Source of the DNA: JANNBN01 sp031430595
GTDB lineage: Bacteria > Actinomycetota > Acidimicrobiia > Acidimicrobiales > JANYDT01
Assembly (NCBI GenBank): GCA_031430595.1
Contig: JANPBU010000031.1
Span: 80,496-144,495 of the forward strand
Reading direction: 5' to 3'
Length of the DNA: 64,000 bases
Shown here piece after piece: positions 1 to 7,841 of the stretch. Each line of letters begins with the position of its first letter. Position 1 is the stretch's first letter. Position numbers and translations under genes: made by a program. The notes below the pieces were generated by a model that was not told the origin of the DNA, did no database searches, and was given only the letters and a program-made list of their open reading frames with translations.

Positions 1-83
1 TCACCGTAACCGGTGGGTACGACTTGGTCGGTGCAGATCCCGAAATCTCACAGATGTTCGAAGACCCTGAACTGTTCTCATGA
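1..83 (+). CDS. Phd/YefM-type antitoxin, C-terminal end (partial)
   Basis: Only the last 26 codons are inside the window, read in the frame that starts at base 3 and ends with TGA at 81-83. The tail is acidic (GADPEISQMFEDPELFS), as expected for the toxin-binding end of an antitoxin. Its stop overlaps the ATG of the PIN toxin as ATGA, the usual translational coupling of a type II toxin-antitoxin pair. The Phd/YefM assignment rests on the partner type and the acidic tail; the DNA-binding half lies outside the window. Confidence 0.6.
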   Translation, partial: TVTGGYDLVGADPEISQMFEDPELFS

Positions 84-460
84 ACTTGCTTCTCGACAGC
101 CATGCGTTCATTTGGTGGATCGATGATGACGCTCGCCTCGGACCCAACGCACGCCTTGCCATCGAGTCAACTGACAAAGTGTTCGTCTCTGTCATTTCGG
201 TTTGGGAACTCGGCAGTAAGCAGGCTGCAGGAAAGCTAGAAATTCGGGTCGATATGGCCGAGGCAGCTCAGCAATCTGGCTTCGAGATGCTTGATTGCCA
301 ACTCGCCCACGCCCAACTGGCACCCACACTTCCCATGCATCACAAAGATCCGTTTGATCGGATGCTGCTGGCGCAAGCAACCGTCGAACACCTCAAAATC
401 ATGTCTCAAGACGCCTGGTTCACTTACTACGAAGTCGAAGTGCTTACCACCGCGCTCTAG
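80..460 (+). CDS. PIN-domain toxin (VapC-like ribonuclease)
   Basis: A 126-residue protein that spans a complete PIN domain. The first acidic residue is in LLLDSHAFIWW (D6), the second in VISVWELGSK, and later acidic positions are in DPFDRMLLAQA and MSQDAWF. These match the Mg2+-binding carboxylates of PIN ribonucleases, in the subgroup with the DxHxxIWW N-terminus that usually pairs with Phd-like antitoxins. The start overlaps the antitoxin stop by ATGA. By family, it should cleave RNA when freed from its antitoxin; the RNA target cannot be read from the sequence. Confidence 0.88.
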   Translation: MNLLLDSHAFIWWIDDDARLGPNARLAIESTDKVFVSVISVWELGSKQAAGKLEIRVDMAEAAQQSGFEMLDCQLAHAQLAPTLPMHHKDPFDRMLLAQATVEHLKIMSQDAWFTYYEVEVLTTAL

Positions 461-530
461 GCGTCATGCCTCCCTTATCTGGCGCTGAGGTAAGCATTCA
501 TTGCAAGATGCACTCACTGATTGCGTCTCG

Positions 531-555
531 TTGTCATAGACTACATGTATGACAA
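531..555. promoter_or_regulatory. inverted repeat over the antitoxin start codon (probable operator)
   Basis: TTGTCATA at 531-538 is repeated in perfect inverted form as TATGACAA at 548-555, with 9 bases between. The right arm contains the ATG at 549-551 of the RHH antitoxin. Ribbon-helix-helix antitoxins commonly bind such palindromes and repress their own operon, so an autoregulatory operator is the simplest reading. The repeat is directly visible; the function is inferred. Confidence 0.55.
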
Positions 556-788
556 GTGCGTCTACAACGATTCGAGTCAGCGTCCAGCAACGAGAAACGC
601 TCCGTCGACTTGCCGAAGAACTCGATACGTCGATGGCCGACGCGCTCGACGTGGCCCTTGAGGCGCTACGACGAAATCAGTTCTACCAAGCAATGGCAAC
701 TTCCGAAAGCCACCTGCGTTCCGACCCGGTTGCCTGGGCTGCGTACGTCGCCGAGAGTGAAATCTGGCTGAACGCTGACCTCTCGTGA
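549..788 (+). CDS. ribbon-helix-helix antitoxin of a MazEF-type pair
   Basis: A 79-residue protein with an N-terminal beta strand (TTIRVSVQQRETLRRLA) followed by two helices (LDTSMADALDVALEALRR), the pattern of an RHH/MetJ-Arc DNA-binding domain. The C-terminal part, with WAAYVAESEIWLNADLS, is acidic-aromatic as in toxin-neutralising tails. The gene ends with TGA overlapping the GTG start of the MazF-like toxin (GTGA), and its own start codon lies inside an inverted repeat that may be its operator. Confidence 0.8.
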   Translation: MTSASTTIRVSVQQRETLRRLAEELDTSMADALDVALEALRRNQFYQAMATSESHLRSDPVAWAAYVAESEIWLNADLS

Positions 789-1123
789 ACTTTGGCGATA
801 TCGTCACGATTGACTTTGGTCACCCAATCGGATCAGAAGCCGGATTCACACGGCCAGCGATTGTGGTTATCGCTGATTCGTTCCTGCGGTATCGACCATC
901 GACGGTTTTCATTGTGCCACTCACCTCGACGGCTCGCACGTTCCCAAGCCACATTGCCATCGAACCCGACCAAACCAACGCGCTTTTACAGCCCAGTTAC
1001 GCGCTCGTCGAACAACTTCGCTCAGTCTCGATTGACAGGTGCAGTCAATCAAGTGGCAACGTCGGGTGGGCCGTCGGTCACCAAATTTTGGAAGTGCTCG
1101 CCATGATCACTGGGATGCCGTGA
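785..1123 (+). CDS. MazF/PemK-type endoribonuclease toxin
   Basis: A 112-residue protein beginning with GTG. It has the MazF N-terminal pattern (GDIVTIDFG, then GFTRPAIVVIADSF), the central VFIVPLTSTAR strand, and the QLRSVSIDR segment near the end that carries the conserved Gln and Ser of the fold. Length is normal for MazF. The family cleaves single-stranded mRNA at short sequences. It is translationally coupled to the RHH antitoxin upstream by a GTGA overlap, so the pair looks intact. Confidence 0.88.
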   Translation: MNFGDIVTIDFGHPIGSEAGFTRPAIVVIADSFLRYRPSTVFIVPLTSTARTFPSHIAIEPDQTNALLQPSYALVEQLRSVSIDRCSQSSGNVGWAVGHQILEVLAMITGMP

Positions 1124-1177
1124 CGACGAACGCCTGAGACACGCTTTAGACCATGAAGACCCAACCGACGTCACCGA

Positions 1178-1645
1178 TTACTGCGACTCACGCTCGCCAA
1201 CCGGTCGCTGTACAAGTAACGCAAGAAGTGCAGCGCGCATAAGACGGCTGACACTCAACACAACCGCCGGGTCTTCGCCCTTCACGCATTCGATCAGGGC
1301 CCCGTGAGAATTGATCGCAAACGCAATACGAAGCACTCGTAGGGCGTCTTCATCACCCGACAAAAGCGAACCCTCGAGTGCCTCGCCAATGAGCCGGTCG
1401 TTGAATTTGTCGTAGACAACCGCTGCTTGGGCTTTGCGTTCAACCTCACTCGGTGAAGCAGTCAGTAACTCAACATACGATGGTAGGTGGCTTCGGGCGT
1501 CTGAAACGATCGGCGTGATGTCGGCAACGCAGACTAAGTCAATCAGTTCTTCGGTTGTTGCACCCCCCAATCGCGCTTTCCTCAGACGTTCAATGAACCC
1601 CAGCCCGTAATACGATTCGGGGTCAGCAGCGGAATCAGATGGCAT
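1178..1645 (-). CDS. hypothetical helical protein
   Basis: Not recognised. The ATG at 1645 (MPSDSAADPESYYG) is preferred over the upstream in-frame GTG at 1696 because it lies three bases after the stop of the neighbouring secreted-protein gene. The 155-residue product is predicted to be largely helical (ATTEELIDLVCVADI, SEVERKAQAAVVYDKF, SVSRLMRAALLALLV), with no signal peptide or membrane segment. The tight spacing suggests co-transcription with the secreted SH3-like protein upstream. No function can be assigned. Confidence 0.6.
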   Translation of the reverse strand: MPSDSAADPESYYGLGFIERLRKARLGGATTEELIDLVCVADITPIVSDARSHLPSYVELLTASPSEVERKAQAAVVYDKFNDRLIGEALEGSLLSGDEDALRVLRIAFAINSHGALIECVKGEDPAVVLSVSRLMRAALLALLVQRPVGERESQ

Positions 1646-1647
1646 CG

Positions 1648-2079
1648 CTACGCGCTTACAGCAAGGTACTTCGTCGTGACCCACCCGGACCAGCACGGAC
1701 CAGGTTTGGCATCGTATGCATACTTTTTAATCTCGAGAGCAGAATCTACCCCCGGACCACACTCTTCACCGTGAGCCACCCTGCTGTAAACGATTCCAAC
1801 CCATTCGACACCAGCCACCGAAAGCGTTTCGCACGCGAAGGCGTACATGTTGCTTGGTAGGCGGTCCAATTCTTTCGCTCTTGTTGAAGGAAGCGATCGA
1901 ACCGATGCGCGGCTTTTCGGCGATAGCCCCTTCACGGTTCCCTCTGCACATTGGCCGACCGTGACGACTACCGGCCGAGCGGGTCTGGGGGCGACCGTTG
2001 ACTTCGCCCAGGCACCTGCCGGAAACATGATTCCGGTAACCGTAACCGCGATAATTGATTTCTTGAGGAGGTGTTTCAT
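1648..2079 (-). CDS. secreted protein, possible SH3-like domain
   Basis: The ATG at 2079 gives 143 residues starting with a clear signal peptide: MKHLLKKSI, a hydrophobic stretch AVTVTGIMFPAG and a cleavage region AWAKS. A longer in-frame reading to 2292 overlaps the decayed toxin and lacks signal features, so it is rejected. The mature part has several cysteines (GQCAEG, FACETL, EECGPG, GPCWSGW), probably paired in the extracytoplasmic space. The end, PCWSGWVTTKYLAVSA, resembles the last strand of bacterial SH3-type domains. That domain call is tentative. Confidence 0.6.
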   Translation of the reverse strand: MKHLLKKSIIAVTVTGIMFPAGAWAKSTVAPRPARPVVVTVGQCAEGTVKGLSPKSRASVRSLPSTRAKELDRLPSNMYAFACETLSVAGVEWVGIVYSRVAHGEECGPGVDSALEIKKYAYDAKPGPCWSGWVTTKYLAVSA

Positions 2080-2104
2080 GGCGTGTCCCGTCGCGTTCGT
2101 CGAC

Positions 2105-2364
2105 CTACATTTGACAATCAAACACTGCTGCCAAGGTCTCGCAAACCGCAGCAAGCCACATATTTGAGACCATTCCCGCTCGTGTTTCGAGATCAACAAT
2201 TGAGATTGGGGCGACCTCCCGGCAACAGAGAACCGTCGGCTGTTTAAGGATACTGGCTTCAAGCAGTACCTCGTCAGGCCAACCACGAACAATAGTCGTC
2301 CCGGGTATCACAAGTACCTTGTTCAATCGGCGGTTCATTGCATTCCTCGAAATTACAACGTCAT
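2105..2364 (-). pseudogene. MazF-like toxin remnant with N-terminus deleted
   Basis: The ATG at 2364 overlaps the antitoxin stop (ATGA) but is followed after two codons by TAA. The reading frame resumes at 2338 (MNRRLNKVLVIPGTT) behind GAGGA and continues for 77 residues. That open part looks like the middle and C-terminal part of MazF: VLVIPGTTIVRGWPDEV, then PTVLCCREVAPISI, then LAAVCETLAAVFD. The usual first 35 to 40 residues (the GDIVWVDFG and RPALVV strands) are absent. I read it as a toxin gene inactivated by an internal deletion. The 77-codon piece could still be translated from its own site. Confidence 0.55.
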
Positions 2365-2605
2365 GAGTTGAGGTCTAGGTCATCCCATCCTACTTTTGCT
2401 GCATTGTTCAGTTCAGCAAATTCGTCGCTCTTCAGCGGGTGAACGCTGTCCCACGATGCGTCCGTAAGTTGTCTTTCCCAGTCACGAATTTGATGTTTAA
2501 CGCAATGCGAATCGCGTCTGAGCGGTTGGCCGCCAAACCGTGGAGTATTGCATCGTCGATTCCATCGATTTCTTGGCTTTCCAATTTGACGTTCACTGGA
2601 ATCAA
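2361..2605 (-). pseudogene. ribbon-helix-helix antitoxin, frameshifted
   Basis: From TTG at 2605 (or GTG at 2596) the frame reads IPVNVKLESQEIDGIDDAI, then LAANRSDAIRIAL, a classic RHH domain. After GCG TTA the frame is lost. The next frame supplies the missing C-terminus (HQIRDWERQLTDASWDS... WDDLDLNS) and ends at 2361. Restoring one A in the AAA run at 2496-2498 (read on the minus strand) would join both parts into an antitoxin of about 80 residues. Either the gene is broken or the assembly has a homopolymer error. The partner toxin is also damaged, which favours real decay. Confidence 0.65.
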
Positions 2606-2626
2606 ACACGACGATACATCAAGTGT

Positions 2627-2661
2627 TACGAATCGTAAAGCGCACTGCTTTACGATTCGTT
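2627..2661. repeat. perfect 14-bp hairpin upstream of the decayed antitoxin
   Basis: ACGAATCGTAAAGC at 2628-2641 is followed after a 5-base loop by its exact reverse complement at 2647-2660. It sits about 22 bases upstream of the decayed RHH antitoxin and 177 bases past the end of the channel gene, both on the minus strand. No T-run follows on either strand. A former autoregulatory operator of the toxin-antitoxin module or a transcript-end structure are both possible. Confidence 0.55.
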
Positions 2662-2760
2662 TGCGGCTGTTTTATCCAGGGGTGTCGTCGCTGAACAGGA
2701 TCAGTCCGGAGTCGAACGCAGTTCCGTTCCCTAACCGGGGGTATGAGAGCCCTGTCTGTG

Positions 2761-2805
2761 ATCGTTGGTTCGCTCATCGTTGGTTCGCTCATCGTTGATC
2801 CGCTC
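2761..2805. repeat. three tandem 15-bp repeats
   Basis: The unit ATCGTTGGTTCGCTC occurs at 2761-2775 and 2776-2790, and with two changes at 2791-2805. It lies just past the stop codon of the channel gene (minus strand), in non-coding DNA. No function is evident; it may be replication-slippage DNA. Confidence 0.8.
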
Positions 2806-2836
2806 ATGGTCACAGTGCGCGGTTGCATCGGCAGGT

Positions 2837-4786
2837 TCAGCGACCAGCAATGACGATGACCTGATCGCCGTCGGCAAAATCCAACACGTCCTTCTTCGGA
2901 TAATTCAGACGAACAGAGCCGGTCGAACTTATTCGAAGACCGATTGCCGTTTCGTTTCGAGCAACTGCGGCTCCGGCGATATCTTCCCATTGGCAACGAG
3001 ATGCGGTCGTGTAACGCACTATCGGATTGCACATAATGGCCGACCCGTCAGCATCGAACAGGTCGTCGAATACTGCTTGCAGCATCGGCTGTTCCGAAAG
3101 TTGAGCGACCATCAACGCGACCAACTCGTCAGACACAATGAAATCGTTAGCGCCCGTCGATTCAGCGAGTACGACATTGGCCGGGTCAAGAATTTCCCCG
3201 ACGATTCTTCCAGTGGCAGACATACGCCGCCGAAGGCTTAACAGGGTCAATAGTGTTCGACTATCCGCCTCTGCCACATCGAGTTGGTCGCGGTAACCAA
3301 GCACGATGACCTGGTCATACGCGGAAGGGTCGAGCGCAGCGGTAACTTCTAGGCTTGCGCCTCTGACGGTGATGGTTGTATGGGTCGTTACAATTGACAC
3401 GGGGTTTGGTAATTTAACAATGTCGGGGTCTGCAACTATTTCGATAGTAGAACCGTCTGCCGCAAACTCGTCAAGTTCCCTGATGACCACTGATCCAAGT
3501 TGACCCCACCCAACCATAAGTACACGTATTGGTGCTACGACAAGAGGTGAATGGTCTGGGGTTCCGCCAGAGGCGACGACCCCGTCTCCGTCCCAAACGA
3601 CGGTGTCATCATCGGCAGCCACAACTATAAGTTGGTCAGATTCGATAACAATTCGGCCAGGGTCAGGATTCAGTTGAACTGCACCTGTTGCGTCGGCGAT
3701 TCCGATGAGCGTCGACGACGCAAAGCCGAATTGTGCAGACGCATACGTTCTGCCGACCGCACTTGGAATCGCCTGGATGTAGATCTCGTCGCCATCGAAG
3801 TCGAGTAGCTCTCGGTACACGGCGGCGAGACCCTCTTGACGACACGCTTGTGCGGTCACCTCGGCAATCACAAGATCGCTATTTACCGTTGCGACTTTTC
3901 CGTCGGTTACCGATCGCAGCAGTTGGGCTGTCGACACACTCGTTAGTTCAGCGACGATCGTTCGATTCATTTCAGGGTCAACAGCCCGTACAGCTAACAC
4001 CGCCTTGACCACCCCAGGGTCACCAGTTTCACCCCGTAACACCACAACGGAACGAGCCGTTGACAGGTTGACTCGTCGCAAGTCGTCGGGGCTAGCGGGG
4101 TCTCCTGAGCGCACCACGATTGCGCTTCCACGCCGTTCGGTGACTCGGTCTCCCAAGATCTGTTCCATTTCTGCTTTGTCGTTGTTGGCCAAAATGACAA
4201 TCGGCTTGCCACCTGCAGATTGGTTGGCCTCGACTAGCTCGTTTACCAGCGCCGACACGTGCTCGTTCCACCCGAGGATGACCGTGTGGCCGTCTTCGAT
4301 GACCCGGCTACGACCCTTCGCCAGCGACTCGATTTTTTGGTCAACCGTCGTAGCAATAAGACCAATAAGCGAACCGGCGATGAAGATACCGGCAATGGTG
4401 ACACACAGCGAAAGTAGGCGTGTCGGCCAATCGGCATCACCGGCGAACGTACCCGAATCAAGTACGCGTAGCATCGCCTGCCACCAGTTCTCGATGAGGC
4501 TTCCGTCGCGCGAGCCACCAAACTTCCCAATGATCAGCTCGATAACGCCGGTCAATAGGATGATCGTCAGGGTGAGTAACGACAACCATCCAATGACCCG
4601 GGCCGGCCCTTTCGACAGCGTCTGTTCGAACCGATACCGAAGCCGCTCGGCCCCGGTGCCGCTTACAGTTCCGCTTCTAGTCGTCGGTACACGTTGCGGA
4701 GTTGCAGCACTTGATGTGCCGAGACCGCTTCTTCCACGACGTGAAGCCTTGCGGCTGATGTTTACCTTTGGGGTGGTTGGTGGCAC
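2837..4786 (-). CDS. CASTOR/POLLUX-like ion channel with tandem TrkA-type domains
   Basis: After a basic N-terminus come two membrane segments (VIGWLSLLTLTIILLTGVI and LLSLCVTIAGIFIAGSLIGL) with a possible pore loop between them (WWQAMLRVLDSGTFAG). Two cytoplasmic Rossmann-type domains follow, starting at HTVILGWNEHVSALVNEL and at IRVLMVGWGQLGSVVIREL. This is the layout of CASTOR/POLLUX and related RCK-gated cation channels. GTG at 4786, ten bases after the stop of the upstream gene and behind GAAAGAG, is preferred to the ATG at 4846, which overlaps that gene by 50 bases. Ion selectivity cannot be told from the sequence. Confidence 0.82.
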   Translation of the reverse strand: MPPTTPKVNISRKASRRGRSGLGTSSAATPQRVPTTRSGTVSGTGAERLRYRFEQTLSKGPARVIGWLSLLTLTIILLTGVIELIIGKFGGSRDGSLIENWWQAMLRVLDSGTFAGDADWPTRLLSLCVTIAGIFIAGSLIGLIATTVDQKIESLAKGRSRVIEDGHTVILGWNEHVSALVNELVEANQSAGGKPIVILANNDKAEMEQILGDRVTERRGSAIVVRSGDPASPDDLRRVNLSTARSVVVLRGETGDPGVVKAVLAVRAVDPEMNRTIVAELTSVSTAQLLRSVTDGKVATVNSDLVIAEVTAQACRQEGLAAVYRELLDFDGDEIYIQAIPSAVGRTYASAQFGFASSTLIGIADATGAVQLNPDPGRIVIESDQLIVVAADDDTVVWDGDGVVASGGTPDHSPLVVAPIRVLMVGWGQLGSVVIRELDEFAADGSTIEIVADPDIVKLPNPVSIVTTHTTITVRGASLEVTAALDPSAYDQVIVLGYRDQLDVAEADSRTLLTLLSLRRRMSATGRIVGEILDPANVVLAESTGANDFIVSDELVALMVAQLSEQPMLQAVFDDLFDADGSAIMCNPIVRYTTASRCQWEDIAGAAVARNETAIGLRISSTGSVRLNYPKKDVLDFADGDQVIVIAGR

Positions 4787-4796
4787 GGTGGCTCTT

Positions 4797-5282
4797 TCAG
4801 TCAATTTCGACAACAAGGGTTCGGGTAGCTTCAGCCATCCGAGCAATTTTCTTTCCCGTCATCTTGGAGTATTCGTAGCACCACCGGTCGCCATTTACCG
4901 AAACAATGTCAAGGGTTCCAACCCCTGCCGCTGCCTTCCCGAGTTCAAAGCGGTCTACCTCACCAGGATTGAAACTGGCCAACTGCTCGCCGAGCTTTTG
5001 TTTGAACCGCCCTTCTTCAGTTGCGAAAATTGCCAAACGGCTGGCGGTCAGGGCAAGGTAGGCCCCGCGCCCCAAGTCGTTGCGAACAACGGTTTCGGAT
5101 GGGTTTGTATCTTTTGTCATCTTGTCGGCTGCAACCCGAGCCAACGAGCCAACTAGCCCGCCGAGAGCTGCGGGAGCAATGTCTTTGCGCATCTTTTTCG
5201 CAGCGCCGCGAGCGAGAAGAATGACGCCTTCCATAACGGGTTCACCGAGTGCGACTGCTGCATGCTTTTCCATCGTCGTCAC
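4797..5282 (-). CDS. hypothetical protein with PH-like C-terminus
   Basis: A 161-residue soluble protein. The first half is helical and basic (GVILLARGAAKKMRKDIAP). The second half alternates strands typical of bacterial PH-like folds: YLALTASRLAIFATEEGRF, then FNPGEVDRFELGKA, then TLDIVSVNGDRWCYEY. GTG at 5282 overlaps the stop of the upstream lipoprotein gene (GTGA), while ATG at 5273 is the alternative start. The position between a lipoprotein and an ion channel suggests one operon, but no role can be named. Confidence 0.65.
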   Translation of the reverse strand: MTTMEKHAAVALGEPVMEGVILLARGAAKKMRKDIAPAALGGLVGSLARVAADKMTKDTNPSETVVRNDLGRGAYLALTASRLAIFATEEGRFKQKLGEQLASFNPGEVDRFELGKAAAGVGTLDIVSVNGDRWCYEYSKMTGKKIARMAEATRTLVVEID

Positions 5283-6199
5283 GCCAAATCAAAGTAGTAA
5301 GTGAACGTGGCAAATGACTTGGTGTAGACATCGACGTACATTTTCAGCCCGGTTGCATCGGCATCGGCGACGATGAAGCACACGTTTCCGGTGATTGCTG
5401 AGCCTTTAAACACATCAGAAAACCATGGCAACGGGTCCGGAAGTACCGCCGAACAGTTGCTGCCCTCGTAGGCTGTGCCAGCAGTAGAAACGGCCTTTAG
5501 CGGAAAGTCAAAGGCTGGTTGCCGCTTATCGGTGTCTCCCCCGCTATTCAGGATTGTCATGTTCACCATCACGTACCGCTGACCGGCAGTGGGCTTGTCA
5601 TTGAGGTCGTTCGCTGCGAGCACTGCAGCTGTCGCATCCGAGTTGAACGAGTTAACCGTGATGTCGTAGCCGTTATCGACCGAAACTGTTGTCGTTAGGG
5701 CAACGGGCGAGTCCTTCGTGCCAAAAGATTGCACGGCTTCAGCGACCGTCGTCTCGACCGCAGGCGGCGTAACCGATGTAGGCGATCCAGTTCCGCCTAG
5801 TGCACAATCGAGCGCAATTGCGTTGGCTTTTTCGGCCAGGGCAGGTGGGACATCGCTTTGCTTCTGTGCCTTGGTGACCTGACGGAACTCGTCACCGGTA
5901 AGGGCTTTCGCCAGCCCGTCGGTAACACAACCAGCTACCTTGTCGTCGGCGCCGCCACTCTTTACCGACTTCAGCATTGCCGCCTTATCGTCGGTTGAAA
6001 TGGTGTCACCTGCTGGCGCCACGGCTGGTGCAACCTCCATCGAAGCTGCACTAGACACGGTCGTATTAGTTTCGGATGCAGGCGCTGCGGTTGTAGTCGT
6101 CGCAGGCGCATCACTTGGGGTGGAAGAACCACCGCACGCAGCGAGTACCGAGGTGATGGCTATCGACACAGCAACATTTCTCATGCGTTGTTTGTTCAT
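5279..6199 (-). CDS. lipoprotein with DUF4352-like C-terminal domain
   Basis: The N-terminus is a lipoprotein signal: basic MNKQRMRN, a hydrophobic core AVSIAITSV and a lipobox LAAC with the modified Cys near residue 22. A long Ala/Thr/Ser-rich linker follows. A small helical segment (TDDKAAMLKSVKSGG ... FRQVTKAQKQSD) precedes a C-terminal beta-rich domain. That domain begins ALTTTVSVDNGYDITVNSF and continues GQRYVMVNMTILNSGGD, the pattern of DUF4352-type Ig-like domains in Gram-positive lipoproteins. It should be anchored on the outer face of the membrane. Its ligand is unknown. Confidence 0.75.
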   Translation of the reverse strand: MNKQRMRNVAVSIAITSVLAACGGSSTPSDAPATTTTAAPASETNTTVSSAASMEVAPAVAPAGDTISTDDKAAMLKSVKSGGADDKVAGCVTDGLAKALTGDEFRQVTKAQKQSDVPPALAEKANAIALDCALGGTGSPTSVTPPAVETTVAEAVQSFGTKDSPVALTTTVSVDNGYDITVNSFNSDATAAVLAANDLNDKPTAGQRYVMVNMTILNSGGDTDKRQPAFDFPLKAVSTAGTAYEGSNCSAVLPDPLPWFSDVFKGSAITGNVCFIVADADATGLKMYVDVYTKSFATFTYYFDLA

Positions 6200-6260
6200 G
6201 AAGCCAAGGTAAGGAAACCTGACCCAACCCCGAATCAGGGAAAACCTGCAATCTTGCGAC

Positions 6261-7805
6261 TTAGCGCTTTGCCTCGCGCAAGTGAGAGGCGAGTTGCGTT
6301 CGCGACTTCACGCCGAATCGGCGATACACGCGGCCAAGATGCGATTCAACGGTTTTCACCGACAAGAAGAGTTGCGTGGCGATCGACGCGTTGTTGTGAC
6401 CCTCAAGCACGAGTGCCACAACCCGCCGTTCTGCTGCGCTGAGTACCGGTTCAGTGCCCTTGCTGATGTACGGATGAGCGTGGAGAAGACGCCGAAGGTC
6501 TCCGTGAGCCGCCATTTTTTCGTACAGGTCTCGCGCAGCCACTGCGAACGACCGAGCCCGTCGATCGCCGTGCTGCTCACAAAGATCAGCAACTACGACA
6601 AATGCGTCGGCGGCTTTCATCGAAAACGCGTCACCGCAACGTTCGAGTGATTCAGCAACTTCGATTGCGGTGTCAAGGTCATTTGACAGGACTGCGCGTG
6701 CGAGCGCGTTTGCTGCATAGTCAGGCGGATTCCCAGGAGCCAATTCGTTGAGCAACTTCGTGAACTCGGATCGGGTAGCTGGGTGTACTAAACGCGTAGC
6801 CAGCGAGGCTACCGAGAGCGCAAACATGTTGGGGTGAACGCTCGTACCCTGATCGTTGATATGGTGCCAAACATCGAGCAGTCGTTGTGCGGCACGCTCG
6901 GGGTCTTCATGGCGGTCTAGTCGAAGGCGCGCCACTGCAAGATGACCCCAACCGAGCGGCGCGCCCCGAAGCAGCGCCCGTTCTGATGACAATAAGAAAT
7001 CTCGGGCGGCATCGTCATCGCCACCCCTATCGGCGATTTGGCTCAGTAAACCGTGGGCCCACACACCAATAAGCCCGCCGCTGATTGGTTCACTTCGTTC
7101 GATAGCTTGCAATGCGTGGTGTTTCGCATGGGAAAGCCGACCTCGGATCAGGTCAAGCTCACAAGAGACCAGGTGAATCAACGGTAACGCAACGCCGTAC
7201 CCGGACTGCTTCGCATGCTCGATACCGGCACCGTTTGCTTTCAAGGCCAACGTGGTTTGAGCGGCCATGAAGTGAGCCAGCGTAAGCACAAGCCACGACA
7301 GCGAAATCAATTCGGTAGTACCCACTTCGAGTGCCATGCGGTTGGCCACGATTGCCTGTTCTACGCACTCAGAGGTTGACCCCCGCTCGAGCGACATCCA
7401 GGCCCGCATTCCGGCCAATGAGGCCAGCGTTAAGGCGTCGCCGTTCGCATTTGCTTCGACCTCGCGAACAACGTCTTCAACAGCATCAAGCCCACCAGCG
7501 CCATAGCGACTGAACGCCTCCCACATTCCAATGAGCAGTCGATCTTTGGGCGAAAGTTCACCATGATCAATCATTCGGAATTGCTGAACCGCAGGGGCGA
7601 GTCGACCATTGAAAAGTTCGGCTCGACCCATCAGTAGATGAAGTGTTGCGAGCGAAGATGGGTCGTCGATGCGGTCGCGCAACTCTTTGCCCAATTCGAT
7701 TGCCCGAGCAATCAACCCCGAATGTAGAAGGTCTCTCATCGTCTGCAGCTGCGCAGCCGGCTGGCGCTCAGCTAGCTGGTTGAGCGGTCCGGGCGTCACA
7801 GTCAT
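6261..7805 (-). CDS. TPR-rich regulator with LuxR-type HTH
   Basis: A 514-residue protein built of helical TPR-like repeats (for example LATLHLLMGRAELFNGRLAP and PLIHLVSCELDLIRGRLSHA). It ends in a LuxR/GerE helix-turn-helix: LSAAERRVVALVLEGHNNAS, then QLFLSVKTVESHLGRVYRRFG. It resembles the C-terminal half of MalT/LAL regulators but has no P-loop ATPase domain at the front. The TPR part probably senses a protein or small ligand and the HTH binds DNA. The target genes cannot be identified from the neighbourhood. Confidence 0.82.
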   Translation of the reverse strand: MTVTPGPLNQLAERQPAAQLQTMRDLLHSGLIARAIELGKELRDRIDDPSSLATLHLLMGRAELFNGRLAPAVQQFRMIDHGELSPKDRLLIGMWEAFSRYGAGGLDAVEDVVREVEANANGDALTLASLAGMRAWMSLERGSTSECVEQAIVANRMALEVGTTELISLSWLVLTLAHFMAAQTTLALKANGAGIEHAKQSGYGVALPLIHLVSCELDLIRGRLSHAKHHALQAIERSEPISGGLIGVWAHGLLSQIADRGGDDDAARDFLLSSERALLRGAPLGWGHLAVARLRLDRHEDPERAAQRLLDVWHHINDQGTSVHPNMFALSVASLATRLVHPATRSEFTKLLNELAPGNPPDYAANALARAVLSNDLDTAIEVAESLERCGDAFSMKAADAFVVVADLCEQHGDRRARSFAVAARDLYEKMAAHGDLRRLLHAHPYISKGTEPVLSAAERRVVALVLEGHNNASIATQLFLSVKTVESHLGRVYRRFGVKSRTQLASHLREAKR

Positions 7806-7841
7806 CTACATCGACAATACACAGCTAGATCTGAAGAAAAT

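Noticed and set aside
2439..2798. Plus-strand 119-codon frame opposite the decayed antitoxin.
   Set aside because: Its antisense strand gives a clear ribbon-helix-helix sequence, and the plus frame includes the tandem 15-bp repeats as HRWFAHR repeats.
2761..2805. Possible CRISPR array start because of regular short repeats.
   Set aside because: The 15-bp units are directly adjacent without spacers and there are no cas genes.
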